A DNA stretch of 38,261 bases. It comes from an uncultured bacterium (GTDB taxonomy: Bacteria; Fidelibacterota; Marinisomatia; Marinisomatales; UBA1611). Every line of letters begins with the position of its first letter. Position 1 is the first letter of the stretch. The position numbers and the translations under genes are program-made. The notes under the pieces were generated by a model, which searched no databases, had not been told where the DNA came from, and was given only the letters and a program-made list of their open reading frames with translations. The stretch lies in the NCBI GenBank assembly GCA_913020665.1, contig CAJVZI010000011.1:1-38261 (forward strand), in the 5' to 3' direction. This document shows positions 1 to 6,474 of the stretch, one piece after another.

Positions 1-257
1 CATGTGAAAAATTAAGCCAGAAACATGATGAACATATTGATGTTTATGGTGCTCACAATGAAGAAAGACTTACTGGCCTACATGAAACATGTAGCATCAA
101 AGAATTTCGATATGGCGTGAGTGATCGTGGTGCTTCCATAAGGATTCCAATGCAAACAGCTAATGATGGCTATGGCTACCTTGAAGATAGAAGACCATCT
201 GCAAATATGGACCCATATAAAGTTTGTGCAATATTAATTGAAACTACCTGTGGTTAA
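1..257 (+). CDS. Glutamine synthetase, type II (eukaryote-like), C-terminal part
   Basis: Partial gene: the 5' part lies outside the window. Reading starts at base 3 and gives 84 residues before TAA at 255-257. The family forms glutamine from glutamate, ammonia and ATP in the cytoplasm. The visible part matches the GSII C-terminus: an N-E-E-R-L-T-G-x-H-E-T stretch, then R-G-A-S-I-R-I, then Y-L-E-D-R-R-P-S-A-N-M-D-P-Y. The Arg of NRGAS-type and EDRRP-type motifs contributes to nucleotide and substrate binding in the family. The EDRRPSANMDPY wording is typical of GSII rather than bacterial GSI, which has a longer, adenylylated C-terminus. A strong terminator follows at once, so this is the last gene of its transcript. 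Confidence 0.92.
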   Translation, partial: CEKLSQKHDEHIDVYGAHNEERLTGLHETCSIKEFRYGVSDRGASIRIPMQTANDGYGYLEDRRPSANMDPYKVCAILIETTCG

Positions 258-270
258 TTAATGGCCTGAA

Positions 271-300
271 AAAGAGGCATATCTCAGTGCCTCTTTTTTT
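271..300 (+). terminator. Rho-independent terminator after glutamine synthetase
   Basis: A perfect 9-bp stem (271-279 with 288-296) with an 8-base loop runs into a T-tract ending at base 300. It begins 14 bases after the glutamine synthetase stop codon and separates that gene from the downstream CADD-like gene. Confidence 0.85.
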
Positions 301-417
301 ATAAATAAACAGTAGAAAAAAACATGGCAACATATAATAATCTTCTTTTCACTTTATTGAATCATATCATAATATCCTGAACGGTATTTATAAAAATAAC
401 AATAGGAATATATTTAA

Positions 418-1089
418 ATGAAAAACACATCCTTTATTGATCAAGTTGATAAACAAATTGAAAAAAACCACCTATTAAATCACTCTTTTTACCAAGCTTG
501 GAATTCTGGAGCATTATCATCAGAAACTATTAGGGAGTATGCAGCTCAATATTTCCAACATGTATCTGCTTTCCCAAGATACTTATCTGCTATTCATTCA
601 AACTGTGATGATATTAATACTAGGCAGATCCTTTTAGAAAACTTAGTAGATGAAGAAAAAGGTTCTGAGAATCACCCTGAACTCTGGATGCGATTTGCTG
701 AAGGAATGGGAAACAGTAGAAATAAGATAAAGAACACGGATGCTATGAATGAAACTCAAGACCTTGTTGATACCTTTAAAAAGCTATCTAGATCAGAACA
801 ATATCATATCGGCCTTGCAGCTCTTTATTGTTATGAGAGTATGCAACCTGAAATATCAGAAACGAAAAAAGAGGGTCTTCAGAAATTCTATGGTATAAAA
901 GATGAGAATACGTTGAAATTCTTTACAGTGCATATGCATGCAGATAAATGGCATAGAGAGGTTGTGAGAAAACTTCTATCGGAATTAGCTAATACTAAAG
1001 AAAAGCAGAAAGAAATATTGCAAGCGGTTGATAGCGCTCTGAGTGCATTAAATAATTTTCTGACAGGTATGGAACGAGTATATTGCTAA
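418..1089 (+). CDS. CADD-type diiron/heme-oxygenase-fold protein (TenA/PqqC superfamily), probable p-aminobenzoate synthase
   Basis: 223 residues, all-helical, similar along its length to Chlamydia CADD as I recall that sequence. CADD makes p-aminobenzoate for folate by a self-sacrificing oxygenase reaction. The expected metal ligands are all present with a constant offset of two from C. trachomatis: E79, H86, E140, H172, D176 and H179. The tyrosine proposed to be cut out as the pABA precursor corresponds to Y25, and the lysine proposed as amino donor corresponds to K150. Shared stretches include F-P-R-Y-L-S-A-I-H-S and A-A-L-Y-x-Y-E-S. An AGGAA site at 404-408 supports the ATG. The gene stands alone between two terminators. 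A generic TenA thiaminase or PqqC role is less likely given the conserved Y25 and K150, but activity is inferred. Confidence 0.85.
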   Translation: MKNTSFIDQVDKQIEKNHLLNHSFYQAWNSGALSSETIREYAAQYFQHVSAFPRYLSAIHSNCDDINTRQILLENLVDEEKGSENHPELWMRFAEGMGNSRNKIKNTDAMNETQDLVDTFKKLSRSEQYHIGLAALYCYESMQPEISETKKEGLQKFYGIKDENTLKFFTVHMHADKWHREVVRKLLSELANTKEKQKEILQAVDSALSALNNFLTGMERVYC

Positions 1090-1120
1090 TTGAATTATAA
1101 ATTAAAAAAGTAGTGTAATA

Positions 1121-1148
1121 AAAAAGGGCAGTAACAACTGCCCTTTTT
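1121..1148. terminator. Bidirectional terminator between convergent genes
   Basis: A perfect 12-bp stem (1121-1132 with 1137-1148) with a 4-base AACA loop, flanked by an A-run on the left arm and a T-run on the right arm. It can therefore terminate transcription in both directions. It sits between the CADD-like gene, which stops at 1089, and the convergent 63-residue gene, which stops at 1154. Confidence 0.88.
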
Positions 1149-1153
1149 AATTT

Positions 1154-1345
1154 TTATCTTTCGTCTCTTCGATCTCTTCCGCTTCTGCGATTCGATTTAC
1201 GCTGATATCCCGACCTCTGATCAACTACTACTCGCCTCTCATTTTCAGTAGGGATATTTTCTTTTCTACGGTGCTCGTGTCTTCTATGTTCGCCTCTTCT
1301 ATCATTATTCCTTCTTGAGGCACCTTTTTCTCTATGATCTTCCAT
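1154..1345 (-). CDS. Small Arg-rich protein with RR-xxx repeats, function unknown
   Basis: 63 residues, 19 of them arginine, with the rest mostly Glu, Asp, His and Asn. Arg-Arg pairs recur with exact five-residue spacing at 11-12, 16-17, 21-22 and 26-27, then at 37-38, 53-54 and 59-60. There is no signal peptide or membrane segment, and the sequence looks disordered. The tail (R-R-S-G-R-D-R-R) resembles the charged R-R-x-G-x-D-R-R linkers seen next to PilZ and other signalling domains, but no folded domain is present, so no function is assigned. It is the last gene before the bidirectional terminator and lies downstream of the TerB-like gene on the same strand, separated by a hairpin. Coding status rests on the clean open frame, the terminator directly after it and its repeat regularity. 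Confidence 0.6.
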   Translation of the reverse strand: MEDHREKGASRRNNDRRGEHRRHEHRRKENIPTENERRVVVDQRSGYQRKSNRRSGRDRRDER

Positions 1346-1373
1346 AATTCTTTTCTTATGTAAACTATATGAA

Positions 1374-1398
1374 AACCCTGACGATAGTTGCCAGGGTT
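1374..1398 (-). terminator. Hairpin with short T-run downstream of TerB-like gene
   Basis: Read on the reverse strand this is a 7-bp GC-containing stem (1392-1398 with 1374-1380) around an 11-base loop, followed by only about four T. It lies 25 bases past the TerB-like stop codon. It could be a weak terminator or a processing/regulatory hairpin in front of the 63-residue gene. Confidence 0.45.
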
Positions 1399-1422
1399 AA
1401 CATAAAGTATTATTTGATTTAT

Positions 1423-1854
1423 TTAGAATGTAGGATCGACGAAAAGAGTAGAATCTGTTTTAACTAAATTCACCTTATCTGTCATATCCAATCCACTCAC
1501 GGCTTGCTCAACCATAGCCATTTCATTTTCATGTATGAAATCATCAGCTCGAGCAATATATGCAAGGTTCTTTACAACCTTAAACCGATCTTCATCAGTT
1601 GTGAACAATCCTTTAAGAGCTTCTAGACATGTACCGTATTGTGCCATACGCGCATCTACATCACCAAGCTCTATGAATTTGTTAATTACTTCAGCTTCCA
1701 TTGCGTTGTATTCCTCATCGGATACATCCGGCAACATCACCTTGACATTGCCACGCATGGCCTCTTTTTCTGATTCATCCACTTCTCCATCTGCTAAAAA
1801 CGATACGCAGACGAAAGCATAGACTAAATCGTGATGCTGACTCCAGTTTGCCAT
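1423..1854 (-). CDS. Stand-alone TerB-like domain protein
   Basis: 143 residues, predicted helical and cytoplasmic. Two TerB-type half motifs are visible: A-D-G-E-V-D-E-S-E-K at 21-30 and A-D-D-F-I-H-E-N-E at 103-111. This D-x-x-x-x-x-x-E pattern, seen twice, is the TerB acidic/metal-site signature. The protein is clearly paralogous to residues 610-736 of the 750-residue membrane protein encoded divergently on the other side of a 303-base gap. The two share the W-x-x-x-H-D-L/I-x-Y start, the C-x-S-F-x-A-D-x-E-x-D-E-S-E-K block and the F-I-H-E-N-E block. An AAGGGG site (1860-1865) five bases from the ATG fixes the start. TerB-family domains occur in tellurite/stress and membrane-associated modules; the exact role here is unknown. 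Confidence 0.75.
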   Translation of the reverse strand: MANWSQHHDLVYAFVCVSFLADGEVDESEKEAMRGNVKVMLPDVSDEEYNAMEAEVINKFIELGDVDARMAQYGTCLEALKGLFTTDEDRFKVVKNLAYIARADDFIHENEMAMVEQAVSGLDMTDKVNLVKTDSTLFVDPTF

Positions 1855-2157
1855 AATATCCCCTTATATTCTTAGTTTTGGGTAACTTTAATTGTCTTAT
1901 CTTAGTCCGCAGTGCTTAAACACACCTTCTATAACGGCTAGAAAACGTGAAAAATTATAATGAGTAACGTCCAAGAGCAAGATTTCTAGAAAATAACATT
2001 ATCTTTTTTTTTATAAGGAATATTGTTTCAATACCTTCTCTATTGTAGTTTTTATTTTCTATTATAACCAAAGAATTAACATCGGTGAAGATAATATTTG
2101 TAAAAATGCCTTATCACACGAAATGTTCAGACTCAAGAGAACATCAGTAACCCCTCT
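1855..2157. other. Divergent intergenic region between the two TerB-domain genes
   Basis: 303 bases without a convincing gene. It must hold the 5' regions of both divergent genes. On the reverse strand a TATAAT box (plus-strand 1954-1959) sits about 95 bases before the TerB-like ATG, but no clear -35 matches it. On the forward strand several AT-rich -10-like hexamers exist between 2060 and 2105 without a convincing partner. A ten-base palindrome (1983-1992) and a T-run (2004-2012) are present. No riboswitch or RNA gene is recognised. Confidence 0.4.
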
Positions 2158-4410
2158 ATGGAAAAGCTTTATTCACATCTCGTCAAATTAAATAGCCTCC
2201 AGTTCAAATACCGTACCATACTTTCTTTCGTACTAGTATTGGTTGCTATCCTATTATCAGATATACTGTTTCATATATATTTCCCATTCATTGTTGATAT
2301 CCTAGAGGCTCAGTTTAATATAAAAATGACGGATCACCAGAATGTGCCGTTAGATTGGGCCCCAGAGATTTGGGGTGGTGTCTTGGCAATGGTGCTTGGT
2401 ACTCTGATTATTGTCATTGCAATTGCCGCAGAATCATCACCAAAACTGATGGATCTATTCGTAAAAGATTGGCTTAGTCTTAATTATGTTTGGTTTTTGA
2501 TCATTGCATCACTCCATGCTATAGTGATCATGTTTTATATAGAGCCATTGAATCGATATTCAAGTGTAGTGCTTAATTCTTATGTATATCTATTATTGGG
2601 TTCAATTTTCACCCTGCCCTATATTTTTTATATATTGCTTTATTCCAAAACAAGTAACGTGGTATCCACTATCTCCAGAATAATACAGGAATATATTTTT
2701 AATATGGAAAAGCCTATGATCAATATGGCTATGAATGATAGCACTGATGTGATTGAAGAATATCAAAAAGAGATCATGGGCTCACTTGATCAATTAGATG
2801 ACCTATTATCTTTTACAGAATTCAAAGAAACACAAACTGATATAATAAGGGAGATAAGTACGGTCATTCAGCTGTATATAAAAGAAAAAGCAAAATTCAA
2901 TGAAAAATTTTTCATGCTCACCTCTACTATACGTAACAATGCTACTTTTCGTACATATACAGATATGCAGTATCAAGAGATGGCTGAATCAAGAACATTC
3001 TATGAAGTTAAAACATTTAGATTGTTAGGAAGTGCTTATATAAAAATGATAACAAATGATCGGTTTGATATTGCATCTCTGATCCCTGCAGAAATGGTAG
3101 ACATAGGAAAAACCTGCCTGAACTCAAAAGATGATACCATTCTTGGACACGTCAACATACGATTCAACACTCTTTTCCGTATGGCTATAAAACACGCATA
3201 TAAGAATAATGAGCCAAGAAACCTTTATAATCTTTCTTTTCATTATTCAAATATGATACAGGAATATATAAAAGCAGACCGCGTTGATATGGCAAAGTAT
3301 TGCTATGACAAATTCAAATTTTATGCTAATGACATTTATAAAAATGCTGAAATGAACCCTGGGCTATATTTTGTCGTAGATACACTGACCTTTGAACTAA
3401 GAAAGTGCCAAGTTCTCATCCATGAAAAAGATTGGAGCGATGATGATCAAATGGACCTTTTGAAAATGATACTTCAGTTAGATAAACCACCAGGATACTC
3501 TAAAGATGAAGTAGATAAAGGAATTCTTGGTGGAAATAATGGAACAAGAAGGATTCAAATTGGGCTAGCCTTATTCTATCTATCGGTTGGGAAAAAAGAG
3601 TATGCAACAGCTATTGCGGAAGATTACCTTGATGACCTTGCATATTTTGATGAAAAGACATTTAAATCAAATGCAAATACACAGTGTTTCTTATTGTCTA
3701 TTTTTGGACCGCAGTTCTGGGAAGATACAGATAGAGGAACCCTCAATATATATTTTGCACCTGAAAAAGATCAACTAGAACCTTTCAAAGAACTGCTATT
3801 TGGCCTAATGGATAATAGACTTGAAGCTCTTGAAAGAGATGTGAAATTCCTTTCTCTTGAGGTTGATAAGCTCATGCAAAAACGCAAGCGTCAGGATGGA
3901 TATTTGAATGATGCAGATAAAGAAAGAATGGAAGAACTACAGAGGAAAATATCTGCCCGAGAAAAAACAGAAGAAGAAAAACCAATAGACTGGACAGAAA
4001 ACCATGATATTCTTTATTCCTTACTGTGCATATCATTCTTTGCTGATCAAGAAATAGATGAGTCTGAAAAAAGCGCTATCTTTGAAAGCTATAAGATCTT
4101 CGTCCCTGATATAAATAATGAGGATTTTAATAGGGACTTTGGAATGACAACAGAAAAGTTTATTGAACTTAAAACCGAAGAATTACGTCAACAGCAATTT
4201 GATGATTCTCTTGAGAAAATCAAGGCAAAAGAAGAGTTTGATGGTGAGAGCTTAGATACTCTGATCAAATGCTATATTGATATTGCAAACGCGGATGACT
4301 TCATACATGAGAATGAGGTTGTCCTCATACAACACGCAATAAAGATATGGGGATTGGATATTGTAGTGGAAAAACCTAAGTCAGGTGATAGACTTAAGAT
4401 AAAAGAATAG
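2158..4410 (+). CDS. Four-helix membrane protein with C-terminal TerB-like domain
   Basis: 750 residues. Four hydrophobic segments are visible at about 19-46, 70-91, 109-129 and 139-163. A long, mostly helical cytoplasmic part follows (about 165-560), then a charged coiled-coil-like stretch (about 553-608) and a TerB-like domain (610-736). That last domain is paralogous to the neighbouring 143-residue protein; the ADxExDESEK motif lies near 629-638 and ADDFIHENE at 712-720. The membrane part, with E-S-S-P-K-L-M after helix 2, loosely resembles the DUF2254 membrane family, which is a tentative comparison. The gene is divergent from the stand-alone TerB gene and convergent with the cNMP-binding gene, with only three bases between stop codons. 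A sensor or scaffold coupling membrane state to TerB partners is plausible but unproven. Confidence 0.8.
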   Translation: MEKLYSHLVKLNSLQFKYRTILSFVLVLVAILLSDILFHIYFPFIVDILEAQFNIKMTDHQNVPLDWAPEIWGGVLAMVLGTLIIVIAIAAESSPKLMDLFVKDWLSLNYVWFLIIASLHAIVIMFYIEPLNRYSSVVLNSYVYLLLGSIFTLPYIFYILLYSKTSNVVSTISRIIQEYIFNMEKPMINMAMNDSTDVIEEYQKEIMGSLDQLDDLLSFTEFKETQTDIIREISTVIQLYIKEKAKFNEKFFMLTSTIRNNATFRTYTDMQYQEMAESRTFYEVKTFRLLGSAYIKMITNDRFDIASLIPAEMVDIGKTCLNSKDDTILGHVNIRFNTLFRMAIKHAYKNNEPRNLYNLSFHYSNMIQEYIKADRVDMAKYCYDKFKFYANDIYKNAEMNPGLYFVVDTLTFELRKCQVLIHEKDWSDDDQMDLLKMILQLDKPPGYSKDEVDKGILGGNNGTRRIQIGLALFYLSVGKKEYATAIAEDYLDDLAYFDEKTFKSNANTQCFLLSIFGPQFWEDTDRGTLNIYFAPEKDQLEPFKELLFGLMDNRLEALERDVKFLSLEVDKLMQKRKRQDGYLNDADKERMEELQRKISAREKTEEEKPIDWTENHDILYSLLCISFFADQEIDESEKSAIFESYKIFVPDINNEDFNRDFGMTTEKFIELKTEELRQQQFDDSLEKIKAKEEFDGESLDTLIKCYIDIANADDFIHENEVVLIQHAIKIWGLDIVVEKPKSGDRLKIKE

Positions 4411-4413
4411 TCT

Positions 4414-4977
4414 TTATCTTGTTAAGGCAAAGAAAAATGCCTGGGTCAAATTAGAAATATCACCACTGGCAGTTGCCAGGTTATTAACTGCAGACTTTGC
4501 AACCTCAAAATATACTGAACCTCCAATTTCTGGATTATCCTTTACAATATTTGTGAAATCCTCTAGCCCTAACACACCATACTTTAATGGCGTTGTGGCA
4601 TTAACATGGGCAGTTCGTATGGCATTATCAAGCACTAGAGAGAATTCGCCTATCCCAAAAGCAGGCGCCTCTACTACAAATACGGTAGGCTCTGTTTCTG
4701 GAGCTGCAGATGGACGAGGGTCTGTGGTCTCTAATCTAATAATTGGTTTCCTCGATGTTGCAAACCCGCTAGCTGTTTTGACCATCATATCCTTTGAAAC
4801 CTCTACTTGACCTTGAAAAACCAAGACCATTGTATCACCAGTATCGCCTTCTGTTAAAAGTTGCTCCTTTGGCTCACACTCCTGTATCTGAACAACATCT
4901 GCTATTTTAGCACACATATCAATATGTACTTTGCTGAAATGATTGATCTTTTGTATTTGTTCTGCTGTTGGATTCAT
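4414..4977 (-). CDS. Stand-alone cyclic nucleotide-binding domain protein
   Basis: 187 residues. It has a CAP-type cNMP-binding fold without a helix-turn-helix. The early strands contain L-L-T-E-G-D-T-G-D-T-M and V-F-Q-G-Q-V-E-V at 40-60. A phosphate-binding cassette is visible at 107-123 (F-G-I-G-E-F-S-L, then I-R-T-A), with the family's ribose-binding Glu as E111 and phosphate-binding Arg as R121. An insertion of about 35 residues rich in Thr, Pro and Ala (about 66-103) separates the early strands from the cassette. The start follows the potassium-channel stop codon by five bases, and its GAGG site overlaps that channel's last codons, so the two genes are co-transcribed and probably translationally coupled. 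The likely role is cAMP or cGMP sensing for the channel. Ligand identity cannot be read from sequence. Confidence 0.82.
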   Translation of the reverse strand: MNPTAEQIQKINHFSKVHIDMCAKIADVVQIQECEPKEQLLTEGDTGDTMVLVFQGQVEVSKDMMVKTASGFATSRKPIIRLETTDPRPSAAPETEPTVFVVEAPAFGIGEFSLVLDNAIRTAHVNATTPLKYGVLGLEDFTNIVKDNPEIGGSVYFEVAKSAVNNLATASGDISNLTQAFFFALTR

Positions 4978-4982
4978 AATTA

Positions 4983-6389
4983 TTACCTCAAAACCAGAGC
5001 GCTATGCTTCTCATCTATCTTATAGTCATCAGCAGGATTGATCTCAACAATAACATGCTCATCGCTTGTTAAGTTTATCCCTGCTCCATCTAATTGCTCC
5101 TTGATCATATTTCTAATCAATGGACTTCCACTCTCCCCCATTTGCTCATCAAGACTGAAACCTGCCTTTCGTATGGCATAGCCTACTAATAACCAACCAT
5201 ATTTAAATTTAAAAAAAGCAGAAATTTTATTGTGTGTTTGACCGTTTAATGTTTTTGGTATTTTTACTTCTTGAAGTCCTTTATCATCCTCTTCTTGTAA
5301 AATTAGATCATCGAAAAACTGTGGAACTCCCGGGTCTGTAACATGCTTGGCTAATAAATGCGGTACATGTTCATCCGGTATAACAATCTCATTTGCATTT
5401 GCTCTTTGAAGGTGAGATACATTTTCTACATCTAAAACATGCGCTATAACATTACATGCTTCTGAAATAGATTTTGCTGTAAGGCAGGTCAATACTGTTT
5501 TATCCTCATCTGGCTCTTCATGGGGCAATAAGCCTGAGCTATCTGGTAATATCATAAAAGCTCCAGCTTTGTCTAAAAATGCCTTCCTTAATACCGATTC
5601 ATTGGTGAAGTTTTCTGGAATATGTGTGATGTCAAGTCGTTCATACCCCGCTATAGATCGTTGAATAATATCTTTATCTGTCTCATTTACCAAGATCACG
5701 ACTGAATTAGAATCTTTATTAGAATCAATCAGATTTAATATTGATGGAACTGTTTTATTCCATCCTGCAATGACCAGATGGCCGTCAAATTTATTTTCAT
5801 CCAAGGTATCATCTCCTGTTAATCTTTGTGCAACCAAAACGGATGCCACGGCCCCGCCTAATAATGTGACGACACCAAAGTTTAATAACATAATTATTAT
5901 TGTTAAAAATTTACCTAAATGTGTTACTGGGCTTACATCACCATATCCAACTGTTGTAAAAGTAACAATAGACCACCAGAAAGTATGGAAAAAAGTATCT
6001 AATACATTGGGCTCGTTTTCACCAAAAATAAAAGTTCCTCCAATTTCATCCGTATGTGATTTGACACTGTCTTTGAACATTTCATATTCAAGGTAGGTTA
6101 GCGCAGAGGTTGATAAGAGGATAAGAAGCAGTGCCCAAGAGGCATATCTTACTAATTCATTCTCCCGATAAAATGAATTGATTTTATCAATAAGTTCAGA
6201 GAATGGGTTAGCGGTATCTTCTCTTTCCGTTGTAATCTCTTCTTCAAGAGATATTGCTTCTATGGCTTCAATCTCTGGTATCTGATTTAATTTATCATAC
6301 AGATCTTTATTTGCATCAAGAACTTCATCCAGCTCTTTTGCAGATACCTCACTATCTTGAATCTGGTCTAATGGAGTTTCAGTATTCAT
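4983..6389 (-). CDS. Two-helix potassium channel with RCK (TrkA-N/TrkA-C) regulatory module
   Basis: 468 residues. It has an acidic, probably disordered N-terminus (1-70), TM1 at about 82-100, a pore helix at about 131-144, the selectivity filter T-V-G-Y-G-D at 146-151 and TM2 at about 158-187. A cytoplasmic RCK domain follows, starting near 203 (H-L-V-I-A-G-W-N), with a Rossmann-like N-lobe to about 330 and a C-terminal lobe to 468. The filter is a perfect K+-channel signature, so potassium selectivity is a firm prediction. The RCK first loop reads A-G-W-N rather than the G-x-G-x-x-G of NAD-binding RCK domains, so a ligand other than NAD is possible. The architecture is MthK/GsuK-like. The downstream cNMP-binding gene in the same operon may supply a ligand-sensing subunit; that is inference. 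Confidence 0.92.
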   Translation of the reverse strand: MNTETPLDQIQDSEVSAKELDEVLDANKDLYDKLNQIPEIEAIEAISLEEEITTEREDTANPFSELIDKINSFYRENELVRYASWALLLILLSTSALTYLEYEMFKDSVKSHTDEIGGTFIFGENEPNVLDTFFHTFWWSIVTFTTVGYGDVSPVTHLGKFLTIIIMLLNFGVVTLLGGAVASVLVAQRLTGDDTLDENKFDGHLVIAGWNKTVPSILNLIDSNKDSNSVVILVNETDKDIIQRSIAGYERLDITHIPENFTNESVLRKAFLDKAGAFMILPDSSGLLPHEEPDEDKTVLTCLTAKSISEACNVIAHVLDVENVSHLQRANANEIVIPDEHVPHLLAKHVTDPGVPQFFDDLILQEEDDKGLQEVKIPKTLNGQTHNKISAFFKFKYGWLLVGYAIRKAGFSLDEQMGESGSPLIRNMIKEQLDGAGINLTSDEHVIVEINPADDYKIDEKHSALVLR

Positions 6390-6474
6390 AAATATTATTT
6401 TTCTAATGTTCTAAATTGAACAGATGATTATAAAAAATAATATAGAATTATTTTAGATAAAGCAAATAGGAAGT

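Noticed and set aside
1535-1822. Forward open frame opposite the TerB-like gene.
   Set aside because: Its translation is Ser/Thr-rich low complexity typical of an antisense shadow; the reverse frame has a clear family motif and a good ribosome-binding site.
1983-2012. Palindrome TTTCTAGAAA followed by a T-run as a terminator.
   Set aside because: The stem is five bp with no loop, and the T-run is separated from it by 11 bases; no gene on the forward strand ends before it.
1423-6389. Reading the channel/cNMP/TerB block as an anti-phage defence (CBASS-like) island.
   Set aside because: No nucleotidyltransferase, nuclease, integrase or other defence hallmark is present, and both flanks are ordinary metabolic genes.
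6434-6454. Eight-bp inverted repeat between the channel start and the carB stop as a carB terminator.
   Set aside because: The stem is A/T only with no following T-run on the reverse strand, so it would be unstable; in this AT-rich DNA it is expected by chance.
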